Shown: positions 8,678-17,895, counted from the stretch's first letter. The stretch: 64,000 nucleotides of DNA from Candidatus Gastranaerophilales bacterium (GCA_944327225.1 CALVGZ010000004.1:45923-109922), one strand, 5' to 3'. Program-made: numbers and translations. The notes: a model not told the origin generated them from the sequence alone.

Positions 8678-9547
8678 ATGTTTTCAGGTTTAGTTAAAAA
8701 ATCATTTGATACGGTAAATGAAAATTCTGCAATTGTTTTGTTTTTTGTTTTATTCTTAATTGCAATTAATTTTCTTTTACCATATATATTTTCGGCAAAG
8801 TCAATAATTACAACAGTTATATTATCAATTTGTTTGTTTTTATTCGCAGCAGTTTTTATTGCCGGCTGGATTAATGTTTTAAAGGAATCAACTGAAAAAG
8901 AAAAAATTAAAGAAAAGAATTTTTCTGCAATATTTTTTGATGGTGCAGGAAAAAATATTATACCTGTTGCATTCAGTTTATTTCTATATTCAGTATTATT
9001 GGTTACTATTCTTTTTTTGGTTGGAAGATTTGCCCAATATTTTTTTGGCAGTCTTGATTTTTTGTTTAAAGACATTCTTAATATGACTCCCGAACAAAAT
9101 TCTTTTATGAATTATATTAAAACTCTTTCAATAGAACAGCTTTATGTGATTTATGGTTGGCAATTGAGTTTTATGCTTGCTATAGCTGTTTTTAATTTTT
9201 TCTTTTTATTTATGCCTCCTGCTCTTGCTCAAGAAATAAAAATAAATATTTTTCTAAAGGTGTTTATTGCATTTAAAAATTCTTTATGTTTTACATTTAA
9301 AAATTTTATTCCCGTATTTGGAATTTATTTTTTAATATGTTTTATTTCCGGTTTTTTAAATATTATAAGAGCAATAACGTTGCCAAATATTATTTTTGCA
9401 ATTTTGTTTTTATTTATTTACATATATTTTGTAGCTTATGTAATTATGTTAATATTTAATTACTATGAGCAGAAAAATCATTGTGATAACAGGACCGACG
9501 GCATCAGGCAAGACGATATTAGCGATACGACTTGCCAAGATAATTGA
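8678..9547 (+). CDS. Multi-pass membrane protein of unknown function
   Basis: Not recognised. The 289-residue product has about six hydrophobic segments (near residues 22-40, 46-66, 100-122, 160-185, 205-232 and 238-262), so it is an integral inner-membrane protein. A charged loop of Lys/Glu repeats lies around residues 70-82. It resembles the loosely conserved families annotated as YciC-like or DUF975-type membrane proteins in its spacing only, and I do not assign it to one. ATG 8678 follows an AGAGGA ribosome-binding site. Its last 83 bases overlap the start of miaA in another frame; the overlapping part encodes a polar tail (from about residue 263) without membrane character, so a shorter functional protein would be plausible. 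Confidence 0.65.
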   Translation: MFSGLVKKSFDTVNENSAIVLFFVLFLIAINFLLPYIFSAKSIITTVILSICLFLFAAVFIAGWINVLKESTEKEKIKEKNFSAIFFDGAGKNIIPVAFSLFLYSVLLVTILFLVGRFAQYFFGSLDFLFKDILNMTPEQNSFMNYIKTLSIEQLYVIYGWQLSFMLAIAVFNFFFLFMPPALAQEIKINIFLKVFIAFKNSLCFTFKNFIPVFGIYFLICFISGFLNIIRAITLPNIIFAILFLFIYIYFVAYVIMLIFNYYEQKNHCDNRTDGIRQDDISDTTCQDN

Positions 9548-10343
9548 TGCTGAAATTATTTGTGCTGATTCAAGAATAGTGTATAAAGGTCTTGATATTG
9601 TGTCGGCAAAACCGACAAAAGTTGAAATGGATAATGTTAAGCATCATTTGATTGATATAGTTGAACCTGATATTGAGTTTAGTGCCGGTGATTTTGTTGA
9701 ATATGCCAAAAAGGCTATTTTTGAAATTAAAAATAAAGATAAAAATGTTATAGTGTGCGGTGGAACTTGGTTTTATATAAAAAATTTGCTCGGAAATAAG
9801 GCACTTTTGGATTGTCCTTCTAATTGGGAATTGAGAAATGAATTGTCAAAACACGAAAGCAGGGTTTTATGGGAAAAATTAAATTTATTAGATGAAGATA
9901 GGGCCAAGAAAATTCATCCGAATAATAAAGATAAAATTATAAGGGCACTTGAAATGTGCGAAATGTTGAAAAAGCCTGTGAGTAAATGTCAAAGGGCTGA
10001 TAATACCGAATTCCAATCGGCTTGGTTTATGTGCAGTTTTGAAAGAGAAGAATTGTACGAAAGAATAAATAAAAGAGTAGATTTAATGTTTGAGGCTGGT
10101 TTGTATGAAGAATGGCAACAAAATAAACAAAAATATCCTAATTCGAAAGTTCTTGAAAATACAATCGGTTATAAGGAGTTTTATGATTTAGAAAAAGGAA
10201 TTTATTGTAATTTTAATGAGGCAAAGGAAAAAATCAAACAGCATACAAGAAATTTTGCAAAAAGGCAATTGACATATTTTAGAAGTAATAAAGACATAAA
10301 ATTGATAAAAAATAGTGATGATATTTTAAAGGAAATTGAATGA
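9465..10343 (+). CDS. miaA: tRNA dimethylallyltransferase
   Basis: MiaA transfers a dimethylallyl group from DMAPP to N6 of A37 in tRNAs reading codons that begin with U. The 292-residue protein starts with the P-loop GPTASGKT, continues with ADSRIVYKGLDI (the D-S-x-x-x-Y segment contacting A37 and DMAPP), SAKPT, then HHLIDI. The C-terminal half has the ERxxLYxRIxxRVDxM signature (EREELYERINKRVDLMFEAG) and the RNFAKRQLTYFR tRNA-binding segment, all typical. ATG 9465 places the P-loop at the usual distance from the N-terminus but overlaps the upstream membrane protein by 83 bases and has no clear ribosome-binding site, so coupled translation is likely. Its TGA overlaps the next ATG. Confidence 0.95.
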   Translation: MSRKIIVITGPTASGKTILAIRLAKIIDAEIICADSRIVYKGLDIVSAKPTKVEMDNVKHHLIDIVEPDIEFSAGDFVEYAKKAIFEIKNKDKNVIVCGGTWFYIKNLLGNKALLDCPSNWELRNELSKHESRVLWEKLNLLDEDRAKKIHPNNKDKIIRALEMCEMLKKPVSKCQRADNTEFQSAWFMCSFEREELYERINKRVDLMFEAGLYEEWQQNKQKYPNSKVLENTIGYKEFYDLEKGIYCNFNEAKEKIKQHTRNFAKRQLTYFRSNKDIKLIKNSDDILKEIE

Positions 10344-10882
10344 AAAAGTTTTTATTTTTATTTGTTATTTTAATTTTTAATTTTGCTTTTGCTCAAGATA
10401 CCGTCAAGGCTGGGATTAAATATAATGAAGCAAGTGCTAAAGTAGAAGCATTTAAAGATATTCAAAAAAAGATTGAAAAAGATTTATTTAGAGATTATCT
10501 TAAGGATAAAAATTATAGAGAAAATCTTAATTTGATTGAAAAGAAACAATATATAGTTGAAAATAAAAGAACAATTTGTCCTTTTTATTTAAGAAAAACA
10601 CTTTTATCTTATGCTATTGTATATTTGGATGAGCCTGAAAGAGTTTATTATTATAATATTTTGGGCAATCTTGTTAAATTTGACATTATTGAAAAAAAAT
10701 CTTTTCCAAGGAGAACCTTTGGGTATTCAAGGTATGGAAATATAATTAATGTGGCTTTTGAAGTTGACGGTGAAGAACAGTTTATTTATGATAAAAACGG
10801 GAAGCTTATTGCCCACTGGCTAGGTTCGGAAATGATTGACGAAAAAACAAAATTTTTTAAGATTACGAGAATGTCAAATTAA
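10340..10882 (+). CDS. Secreted protein of unknown function
   Basis: Not recognised. A cleavable signal peptide is evident: KK, a hydrophobic run of about 14 residues, then FAFA-Q, giving probable cleavage after residue 18. The mature part (about 160 residues) is rich in Lys, Tyr and Phe, and its second half reads as alternating beta strands (VYYYNILGNLVKFDIIEK, then NVAFEVDGEEQFIYDKNGK), reminiscent of repeat turns of the type Y-D-x-x-G-K. It overlaps the end of miaA by four bases (ATGA), so it is co-translated with it, but a functional link is not implied. It should act in the periplasm or outside the cell. A strong promoter for rpsT begins just after its stop. Confidence 0.65.
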   Translation: MKKFLFLFVILIFNFAFAQDTVKAGIKYNEASAKVEAFKDIQKKIEKDLFRDYLKDKNYRENLNLIEKKQYIVENKRTICPFYLRKTLLSYAIVYLDEPERVYYYNILGNLVKFDIIEKKSFPRRTFGYSRYGNIINVAFEVDGEEQFIYDKNGKLIAHWLGSEMIDEKTKFFKITRMSN

Positions 10883-10894
10883 TAAAACGGAAAA

Positions 10895-10923
10895 TTGCAA
10901 AAAAAAATCTTTTTGAGTATTAT
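10895..10923 (+). promoter_or_regulatory. Predicted promoter of rpsT
   Basis: TTGCAA at 10895-10900 and TATTAT at 10918-10923 are spaced by 17 bases. The -10 region lies inside an inverted repeat (10911-10918 with 10934-10941, TTTTGAGT and ACTCAAAA). The repeat could be a protein-binding site overlapping the promoter or part of the transcript's 5' end. Confidence 0.5.
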
Positions 10924-10983
10924 ATAAGTACTCACTCAAAACCTCGCAAGATACGTTAGTAATTTTGTGAAAGGAAATGAAAA

Positions 10984-11253
10984 ATGGCAAATATTAAATC
11001 TGCAAAAAAAAGAGTACTTGTTGCTCAAAGAAACACTGAAAGAAACACAGCTTTTAAAACCAGTATTAAAACTGCAGTTAAAAAAGCTTTGGCTGTTGCA
11101 AGTTCTGAAGATAAATCGGAATTGAATGCAGCTTTATCTAAGGTGTATCAATTGTGTGACAAAGCAGTAAGTAAAGGTATTTTGCATAAAAATACTGCTG
11201 CCAGAAAAAAATCAAGATTAACTAAGGCTATTAATAAGTTAACTTTGAAATAA
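10984..11253 (+). CDS. rpsT: 30S ribosomal protein S20
   Basis: S20 binds 16S rRNA and stabilises the 30S subunit body. The 89-residue length and composition (Lys, Ala and Arg rich, all helical) are standard. The start ANIKSAKKRVLVAQ, the NTAFKTSIKTAVKKA helix and the C-terminal KGILHKNTAARKKSRLTKAIN segment are diagnostic. ATG 10984 follows an AAAGGAAA ribosome-binding site. The gene is monocistronic, with its own promoter and a strong terminator just after the stop. In many bacteria S20 represses its own translation; the leader here (about 50-60 bases) could host such control, but I see no proven element. Confidence 0.97.
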   Translation: MANIKSAKKRVLVAQRNTERNTAFKTSIKTAVKKALAVASSEDKSELNAALSKVYQLCDKAVSKGILHKNTAARKKSRLTKAINKLTLK

Positions 11254-11277
11254 AATAGTACGGTTAAACTTTAAATT

Positions 11278-11310
11278 AAAAAGCTCGAGAGTCATTAACT
11301 CGAGCTTTTT
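11278..11310. terminator. Intrinsic terminator after rpsT
   Basis: A 12-bp stem (11278-11289 with 11299-11310), GC-rich at the centre (GCTCGAG), closes a nine-base loop. A T run follows on the plus strand and A/T runs on the other side, so it can also serve the convergent symporter gene. Confidence 0.85.
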
Positions 11311-11323
11311 GTATTTGTGTTTT

Positions 11324-12850
11324 TTATGCTGTTTTTTCTTCGTCTTTAAAAAGTTTGCATACATTGTATTTTTTACAATATTCAACCAAATCTCTTTTTA
11401 TTTCTGGGCATAGTACATATAAAGCAATAATATTAGGCACACACATAGCTATCATCATAGCATCGGTTATTTCTATTACTGATTTTACGTTCATAACCGA
11501 GCCTATAACTATAAATACACAATAGATAAGATTAAATGCCAATGCTCTTTTTTTGCCTTCCCCAAATAAAAATGTCCAAGCTTTTTGACCGTAATATGCC
11601 CAAGATATTAAAGTTGAAAGTGCAAACATTATCGCAATTAAAGATAGTATAATCGGGAAAAACGGAATTACAGATTGAAAAGCATTTGAAGCAAGTTCAA
11701 TACCTGATATTTCTTTTGCTGCATGAGTGCAAGCACCTGAGAATATAATTGCAAAAGAGGTAAATAAGCATAAAACTCCCGTTAAAAATGTTTCAAGCAA
11801 GGCAACAAAACCTTGTGAAACAGGTTCTTTTGTTTGTGCTGTAGCATAAACGATTGCTGCTGCACCCGTTCCTGCTTCGTTTGATTGAACAGAGCGTCTT
11901 AAACCGATTATTATTGTCCCAAAGACTCCGCCCGCAACGGCTGTTGGATGAAAGGCTTCTCTTAAAATTAGAGCAAGAGCACTTGGAATATTTAAAATAT
12001 TTGCAAAAATAACAACTAATCCTGATACAATGTACATAATACACATTGTAGGAACAAGTATGGTTGTAATTTTAGCTATACTTTTAATACCGCCGACTGT
12101 AACCATTCCGACAAGTATTGCTATAATTAGTCCGAATATCCAACCCGAACCATGCATGAAACTGTTTTCTCCGCCTGTGATAAACAAGAATTGATGTGTA
12201 GATTGGTTTATTTGAATCATATTTCCGCCTGTTATACCGCCACCAATACAGAGAATGGCAAATAAAACAGATAAAGGTTGTCCCAGCCAACGTAATTTTC
12301 GGCGAGTTAAACCATGTGCTATATAGTGCATGGGACCGCCTGAAACGGAACCATCTTCGTTAAATCTTCTGTATTTAACGGCAAGGGTCGCTTCAACAAA
12401 TTTGATAGACATTCCCAAGATTGCTCCCGCAAAAATCCAAAAAGCAGCCCCCGGACCGCCTATTGAAATTGAAATTGCGACACCTGCAATACTGCCTATT
12501 CCGATAGTTCCTGAAAGTGCTGTTGCTAAAGCCTGAAAGGATGACACTTCTCCACATCCGTTTTCGCTTTTTTCTGCGGGCTTTGAAACTGTTTCAAGAG
12601 CGTGTTTAAACCCCCAAATGGCAATTCCTTTAAAATATACTGTAAAAAATATACCTGCAAACAGTATCCAAAATATGATAATCGGAACTTGCTGACCAAA
12701 TAAATTAATTTTATAGAAAATAATATCGGCAATAAAATCGGATATTGGTGCAATGTTTTTGTCCATAAATGCGTCAACATTCATAGCATTTGCATTTGTG
12801 ATTGTCAGTAGTGTTGTTAAAGCTAAAGCCGATAGTTTCCTCATAATCAA
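11324..12850 (-). CDS. AGCS-family alanine/glycine:cation symporter
   Basis: Imports alanine or glycine with sodium (or protons) across the inner membrane. The 508-residue protein has about eleven hydrophobic segments. The AGCS signature is clear: SGTIGIGSIAGVAISI, then GGPGAAFWIFAGAILGMSIKFVEATLAVKYR, and the GTGAAAIVYATAQTKEPVSQG stretch in the middle. ATG 12850 opens with a short hydrophobic leader (ALALTTLLTITNANA) that looks like a signal sequence and is longer than in many relatives; an internal start at the NVDAFMDK segment is possible. The gene is monocistronic. Alanine uptake would fit with the alanine dehydrogenase found at 53-54 kb. Confidence 0.9.
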   Translation of the reverse strand: MIMRKLSALALTTLLTITNANAMNVDAFMDKNIAPISDFIADIIFYKINLFGQQVPIIIFWILFAGIFFTVYFKGIAIWGFKHALETVSKPAEKSENGCGEVSSFQALATALSGTIGIGSIAGVAISISIGGPGAAFWIFAGAILGMSIKFVEATLAVKYRRFNEDGSVSGGPMHYIAHGLTRRKLRWLGQPLSVLFAILCIGGGITGGNMIQINQSTHQFLFITGGENSFMHGSGWIFGLIIAILVGMVTVGGIKSIAKITTILVPTMCIMYIVSGLVVIFANILNIPSALALILREAFHPTAVAGGVFGTIIIGLRRSVQSNEAGTGAAAIVYATAQTKEPVSQGFVALLETFLTGVLCLFTSFAIIFSGACTHAAKEISGIELASNAFQSVIPFFPIILSLIAIMFALSTLISWAYYGQKAWTFLFGEGKKRALAFNLIYCVFIVIGSVMNVKSVIEITDAMMIAMCVPNIIALYVLCPEIKRDLVEYCKKYNVCKLFKDEEKTA

Positions 12851-12984
12851 TAAACCCTTTCCGTTTTATGTGGGGCAGGTTTAATATTATCAAGAATATA
12901 TTTAAATTACTATTTTGAAAGGCAAGATTTTAACATTTTGTAAATTACTGAACAAAATAAAGCTTTTTATATTATTCTATTCTT

Positions 12985-13764
12985 ATGAAATTAATGTTTA
13001 GATTTTGTTTAATAATCTTGCTATTAGGAGTTTTAAGTTTAGGTGCTTTGGCTTCGGAAGTTAAATTTGTTTTTTTAACGGATATAGGATTGGAAAAAAC
13101 AAACGCATATAAACTTCAAGAGACAATTAAAGAATTAAATAGTTATAAAGATGTTGATTTTATTGTTTTTGGCGGGAATAATCTCCAAAAAGCAAGTATA
13201 GAAAATTTGAATTACTTTACACATCTTTTAAGAAAGGTAAATAAAAAAACCGTTGTTTTGCTTGGCAATTCAGATGTTTTATCAAGTTCAGGTATCAATA
13301 AAGATTACTATATGAAAAGAGTTAAACGAGCTCTTTGGTGGCGGCACAGTGATAAGCCGAATTTTACTTTTAAGTCAAGGGGCTATCTTTTTGTTGTAAT
13401 GGACGGCTCTAAACAGTATTTTCAATCATCGAACGGTTATTATTCAAAAAGCGAGTTGATGTGGCTTGAAAAGATTTTAGAAAAAAACAAGAAAAAAGAC
13501 GTAATTATTTTACAACATTTTCCGTTGTTAGAAACCGAGTCAAAGTGGATGGAAACTGCTAAAACAGAAGAATATCAAGAAATTTTAGATAAATATAAAA
13601 ATGTTAAAGTGATTGTTTCGGGTCATTACGGAAAAGATATTGAACTTATCGAAAATGGAATTTATCATATTGTAACTCAAAAATATAGTGACAATGGTGC
13701 ATATAAGATAATTGAAATTGATTTAGACAATGATTATATAGGAACTTATCTTGTGGGTGAATAA
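12985..13764 (+). CDS. Secreted metallophosphoesterase-like protein with degraded metal site
   Basis: The fold looks like calcineurin-type phosphoesterase, but the enzyme is probably inactive. A signal peptide (residues 1-23, cleavage after ALA) directs it out of the cytoplasm. The usual five motifs appear at the right spacing but altered: TDIG (32-35) where D-x-H is expected, GGNN (63-66) for GDxxD, GNSD (94-97) for GNH[DE], QHFP (177-180, His kept), and SGHYG (212-216) for GHxH. At least three metal ligands are lost. It may bind a ligand without catalysis, or use a different metal set. The mRNA may have almost no leader: a TATTAT box lies nine bases before the ATG and no ribosome-binding site is seen. 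Confidence 0.65.
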   Translation: MKLMFRFCLIILLLGVLSLGALASEVKFVFLTDIGLEKTNAYKLQETIKELNSYKDVDFIVFGGNNLQKASIENLNYFTHLLRKVNKKTVVLLGNSDVLSSSGINKDYYMKRVKRALWWRHSDKPNFTFKSRGYLFVVMDGSKQYFQSSNGYYSKSELMWLEKILEKNKKKDVIILQHFPLLETESKWMETAKTEEYQEILDKYKNVKVIVSGHYGKDIELIENGIYHIVTQKYSDNGAYKIIEIDLDNDYIGTYLVGE

Positions 13765-13880
13765 AAGATATTAAATTTATATAAAAAAAATGCCATTTTT
13801 TAGATTTTTCATATAGTATTTTAATTATAATTTAAAACCTTATTTTAAAAAGTAGTGACGAGGTATTTTTAGGAGGAAAC

Positions 13881-15218
13881 ATGACAGATACCCAAAAAAG
13901 AGCAAAAATCGAAAAATTATGCGAAGAAAACAATGTCGGATTTATCAGACTACAATTTTGTGACATTAATGGAACAATCAAAAATTTATCTTTACCGATA
14001 AGCCAGTTGAATAAGGTTTTAAATAACGAAATTATGTTAGATGGTTCGTCAATTAAGGGTTTTCGTAGTATTGAAACATCAGATATGTATTTTTTCCCCG
14101 ATTTAGATACTTTTACGATTCTTCCTTGGTGTGAAAGAGATGGCGAAAATGTCGCAAGAATAATATGTGATATTCATAATGCCGACGGAACTCCTTTTGA
14201 AGGTTGCCCAAGGTGTAATTTAAAAAGGATGATTGCAAGGGCTGAAAAATTGGGTTATAAGATGAATGTGGGTCCCGAGGCAGAATTTTTTATTTTTGAG
14301 TTGGACAAAAATGGCGAAGCAACTACAAAACCGCATGATAAAGGCGGATATTATGATGCCGCTCCGACTGATATGGCAGAAGATATAAGGCGTGATATAG
14401 TGGGAAGTTTAGAGGCAATGGATTTTGAAATTGAGGCTTCTCACCATGAAGTTGCAGACGGTCAGCACGAAATCGATTTTAAATATGCCGATGCCTTGAC
14501 TACGGCAGATAATATAATAACTTTTAAGTACGTAGTTAAGAGTATAGCAACCGAATACGGAGTACATGCTACTTTTATGCCAAAACCAATATTCGGTATT
14601 AACGGTTCTGGCATGCATTGTAATTTGTCTTTATTTAAAGACGGCAAAAATGTTTTTTATGCTCCCGAAAATGATTATCAATTATCGAAAGAGGCACTAT
14701 ATTCAATAGGTGGTGTTTTAAAACATGTTAAAGCTTTTACGGCAATAACAAATCCTCTTGTTAACAGTTATAAAAGACTTGTTCCTGGGTATGAAGCACC
14801 TGTATATCTTGCTTGGAGTTTAGCAAATAGATCGGCTCTAATCAGGGTTCCGGCGAAACGAGGTGTAGCAACGAGAATAGAACTCCGCTCCCCTGATCCT
14901 TCCTGCAATCCGTATTTGGCTCTTGCTTCGATATTGGGTGCTATTTTAGATGGTGTTGAAAATAAAATTGAACCGCCTCAGCCTGTCGAAGAAAATATCT
15001 ATGAAATGACTCCAAAGGAGTTGAAAAATGCAAATATTGAGTCATTGCCCGGAACATTATATGAAGCAATTGAACTTTTAAAACAGGATGAAGTTGTAAA
15101 AGAATCTTTGGGCGAACATATTTATCATGAATTTAGGTTGGCAAAAGCAATAGAATGGGATAGATATAGGACCTATGTAACCCAATGGGAGCTTGATTCA
15201 TATTTAAATGCTTATTAA
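13881..15218 (+). CDS. glnA: Glutamine synthetase type I
   Basis: Makes glutamine from glutamate, ammonia and ATP, the main route of ammonia assimilation. At 445 residues this is a short GSI-alpha-type enzyme, lacking the insert and adenylylation loop of GSI-beta. Visible motifs are DGSSIKGF near residue 55, the [10 protein letters not shown] metal site, [13 protein letters not shown], the [21 protein letters not shown]/glutamate region, [13 protein letters not shown], and RSALIRVP followed by [19 protein letters not shown] 13881 follows AGGAGG at 13871-13876. A TATAAT box lies at 13826-13831 without a good -35 partner, and no clear GTA-N8-TAC (NtcA) site is present in the 116-base upstream region. 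A strong terminator follows. Confidence 0.97.
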   Translation: MTDTQKRAKIEKLCEENNVGFIRLQFCDINGTIKNLSLPISQLNKVLNNEIMLDGSSIKGFRSIETSDMYFFPDLDTFTILPWCERDGENVARIICDIHNADGTPFEGCPRCNLKRMIARAEKLGYKMNVGPEAEFFIFELDKNGEATTKPHDKGGYYDAAPTDMAEDIRRDIVGSLEAMDFEIEASHHEVADGQHEIDFKYADALTTADNIITFKYVVKSIATEYGVHATFMPKPIFGINGSGMHCNLSLFKDGKNVFYAPENDYQLSKEALYSIGGVLKHVKAFTAITNPLVNSYKRLVPGYEAPVYLAWSLANRSALIRVPAKRGVATRIELRSPDPSCNPYLALASILGAILDGVENKIEPPQPVEENIYEMTPKELKNANIESLPGTLYEAIELLKQDEVVKESLGEHIYHEFRLAKAIEWDRYRTYVTQWELDSYLNAY

Positions 15219-15242
15219 AAAAGCCCCTTTTGGGGCTTTTTT
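15217..15242. terminator. Intrinsic terminator between glnA and the oxoamine synthase
   Basis: An 11-bp stem (15217-15227 with 15232-15242) with a GCCCC/GGGGC core, a TTTT loop and flanking A and T runs. It can work in both directions and overlaps the end of the convergent gene. Confidence 0.9.
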
Positions 15243-16509
15243 ATATTATACCGTATTGTATACCCTTTTTAATAATTAAATTTGCTGCACGATTAAGTTC
15301 ATTATAATTTAAATCTTTCATTACACAGAGTCTTAATCTGCATTCTTTTCTTCTCACTGCGGGATAAGTAACTATATTAACATAGACTCCTTCGCTTCTT
15401 AATTCTTGATATAGTCTGAACAATTTTGTTTCATCGTATATCATAACAGGAATAATTGCACTTTGAGAATTTCCTATATTAAATCCTGCTTTTAAAAGTT
15501 TTTCTTTTAAATATATTGTTTTTTCCATTAATTCTTTTCTTCCTGCCTTGTCTTTTTCAAAAAGGTTAAAAACTTCAATTAAACCTCCTGCAACAGAAGC
15601 ACTCATGGCTGTTGAAAAGAAATAGGTTCTTGCGTAAAGTCTTAAATATTGTACAATTTCACGTTTAGCTGCACAATAGCCGCCAAGTCCTCCGGGGGCT
15701 TTAGATAACATACCGACATTAAGATCGATTTTATTTTGAACATTGTAAAATTCGCTTGAGCCTTTGCCGGTTTTTCCTACAATTCCAATTCCATGGGCAT
15801 CATCTACCATGATTTTACAGTTGTATTTTTGTGCCAGTTCAACTATTTCATTTAAGGGTGCTATGTCTCCATCCATGGAAAAAACCCCGTCTGTTATTAT
15901 TAGTCTGCCTGTTATATTATCAGGAATTCTATTTAATATTTTTTCTAAATATTTCATATTTCTGTGAGGATATATTTTAATTTGTGCACCTGATAATTGG
16001 CATCCGTCAAAAATTGAAGCATGATTTGCACTATCATTAATGATAATATCTTCACTGTTACATAGTGCTGAAATTACTCCTATATTAGTTCCATAGCCTG
16101 ACGGAAAAACGATAGCGTCTTCTGTGCCGTAGAATTGAGCAATTTTTTTTTCTAATGTGCGGTGAAGATCGCATATTCCGGCATAATTAGAAACTGCTCC
16201 CATACCCATTCCGAATTTTTCCAATGCTTTTTTGGAAGCTTTTAGAACTTTGGGGTGGTTTTGTATGTTAAGATAAGAGTTTGAACCGAGCATAATAACA
16301 TCGTGTTTGTACCCGTTTTTTTCTCTTAATTTAACAATTGATGATAATTTATTTAAACTTATCATTCCAAGGGCTTCGTTTCCGGTTAAAACTCCGCTTT
16401 TTAAAACTTCATCAACTCTTTTTGTTTTATCAAATAAGTCTTCATTTTCTAAAGTATGAACAAAATTTTCAAATTTTATGTTTATTGCTTGTGTTTCTAG
16501 TGTAGACAA
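15241..16509 (-). CDS. Alpha-oxoamine synthase family PLP enzyme (Kbl/BioF/Spt-like)
   Basis: Family members condense an amino acid with an acyl-CoA, with loss of CO2 (BioF, serine palmitoyltransferase, HemA) or carry out the related cleavage (Kbl). The 422-residue protein has FPSGYGTNIGVISAL, NDSANHASIFDGCQLS, the DGVFSMDGDIAPL segment, MVDDAHGIGIVG (Asp and His contacting PLP) and the Schiff-base lysine in GMLSKAPGGLGGY near residue 260. About 50 extra N-terminal residues precede the core domain, longer than typical Kbl. The acyl substrate cannot be told from the sequence: no bio genes, tdh or lipid genes flank it. The neighbour waaA is divergent. Kbl is my first guess and a lipid- or biotin-type synthase the alternative. 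Confidence 0.8.
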   Translation of the reverse strand: MSTLETQAINIKFENFVHTLENEDLFDKTKRVDEVLKSGVLTGNEALGMISLNKLSSIVKLREKNGYKHDVIMLGSNSYLNIQNHPKVLKASKKALEKFGMGMGAVSNYAGICDLHRTLEKKIAQFYGTEDAIVFPSGYGTNIGVISALCNSEDIIINDSANHASIFDGCQLSGAQIKIYPHRNMKYLEKILNRIPDNITGRLIITDGVFSMDGDIAPLNEIVELAQKYNCKIMVDDAHGIGIVGKTGKGSSEFYNVQNKIDLNVGMLSKAPGGLGGYCAAKREIVQYLRLYARTYFFSTAMSASVAGGLIEVFNLFEKDKAGRKELMEKTIYLKEKLLKAGFNIGNSQSAIIPVMIYDETKLFRLYQELRSEGVYVNIVTYPAVRRKECRLRLCVMKDLNYNELNRAANLIIKKGIQYGII

Positions 16510-16625
16510 TTTAACCTCGCTTTTTAGTAAATTATTTAAAAAATAATAATTTTTTATATTGCAAAAAAGTATAACAACAACTTGCTATTTTTTTATTGTA
16601 TAATGAGGTGATAGCAGGAGTAATT

Positions 16626-17894
16626 ATGAAACAGGATATGTTGGAAAAAATATTCAAGGCAACTTGTAGACTTGTTAATTCAAAAACCATAAAAGCACTT
16701 GCACCTTTGATTAATTTAACAAGAAAAATTAATAATAAACCTTCTATACCCTTAAAAGAAAAACTTGCACAGATAGACTATCCTTCTTTGGGCGATAAGG
16801 TTATTATGCTTCATGGGGTTTCGGTTGGAGAAGTTGTATCATTGGAGAATTTAGCAAAAAAAATAAAAGTTAATTTTCCAGATTTTAAACTCGTCATAAC
16901 TACGGGAACGCTTACGGGTCAAGAACTAGCAAAAAAGAAATATGGTGAATTAGCTGATTTTATTACATATTTCCCACTGGATATTTATGAAGCTGTTGGA
17001 AAATTTTTAGATAAAATTAAGCCGTCAGTTATTTTAATAGCAGAAACGGAAATTTGGCCCAATTTTGCTTTTTGTGCAAAAGAAAAAAATATCCCTTTAT
17101 ATATAATAAACGGCAGAATTTCAGATAAATCTTATCCGACATATTTGAAATTTAAGAAAATTTTTAAAATTATTTTAAACTGTTTTGACGGAGTGTTTTC
17201 TCAAAGTGAGCTTGATAATAAAAGATTTATTTCTCTTGGAGTGGATGAGAAAAAAGCTTTTGTTATGAAAAATTTAAAGTTTGAAATTGAAAGAAAAAAA
17301 TGTGACATTTCTTTAAATTCTTCGTTTTCAAAAGTATTCATTGCAGCATCGACACATAAGGGTGAGGATGAAATTGCTCTTGATGCTTTTAAAAAATTGA
17401 AAGAAAAAAATAGAACTCTGAAGATGATTCTTGCTCCAAGACACCTTACAAGATTAGATGAAGTTGAAAAATTAGTGAAAGAAGCCGGTTTTAAATATGG
17501 TTTTAGGACTAAGAAAGATGATTTTTCAGATAATGATATTATAATTTTGGACACTTTAGGTGAGTTATCTAAAATATATGAAATAGTTGATGTAGCGTAT
17601 ATTGGAGGAAGCTTCAATAAAACAGGCGGACATAATCCTCTTGAAGCTACGATATATTCAAAACCTACAGTTTCAGGGCCTTCTATTAAAAACTTTAGAG
17701 ACATATATGCTATTTTGGAGCGTGAAAAGGCGAGTTTTGTTGTAAAAAATAAATTTGAATTTTATTCGATATTAGAAAAATTATTTACTGACGATGAATT
17801 TTATAACGAAATATCTAAAAATTGCGAAAGATGTTTTTTAAATCAACAAGGTGCTGTTGAATTTGTAATTAATAAGTTAAAAGAAATTTTGTAA
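16626..17894 (+). CDS. waaA: 3-deoxy-D-manno-octulosonic acid (Kdo) transferase
   Basis: WaaA (KdtA) adds Kdo from CMP-Kdo to lipid A precursors at the inner membrane, so the cell makes LPS. The 422-residue protein shows HGVSVGEV near residue 60 (the HxASVGE motif), TTGTLTGQELAKK, YFPLDIYEAVGKFL, the AETEIWPNF motif that is almost unique to this family, and GGSFNKTGGHNPLEA in the donor-binding domain. The family's usual N-terminal membrane anchor is weak here. I chose ATG 16626, five bases after CAGGAG (16615-16620); the frame is open 30 bases further upstream. A TATAAT at 16599-16604 lacks a good -35 box. The gene ends in a hairpin terminator, followed by the GC-rich element described separately. 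Confidence 0.93.
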   Translation: MKQDMLEKIFKATCRLVNSKTIKALAPLINLTRKINNKPSIPLKEKLAQIDYPSLGDKVIMLHGVSVGEVVSLENLAKKIKVNFPDFKLVITTGTLTGQELAKKKYGELADFITYFPLDIYEAVGKFLDKIKPSVILIAETEIWPNFAFCAKEKNIPLYIINGRISDKSYPTYLKFKKIFKIILNCFDGVFSQSELDNKRFISLGVDEKKAFVMKNLKFEIERKKCDISLNSSFSKVFIAASTHKGEDEIALDAFKKLKEKNRTLKMILAPRHLTRLDEVEKLVKEAGFKYGFRTKKDDFSDNDIIILDTLGELSKIYEIVDVAYIGGSFNKTGGHNPLEATIYSKPTVSGPSIKNFRDIYAILEREKASFVVKNKFEFYSILEKLFTDDEFYNEISKNCERCFLNQQGAVEFVINKLKEIL

Positions 17895-17895
17895 T

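Noticed and set aside
13765..13880. NtcA-type site (GTA-N8-TAC) upstream of glnA
   Set aside because: No sequence fits; the nearest (GTA then ATA) lacks the second half-site.
17201..17704. Long minus-strand open frame antisense to waaA
   Set aside because: It lies wholly inside the confident waaA gene, reads low-complexity hydrophobic/Ser-rich sequence, and has no ribosome-binding site.
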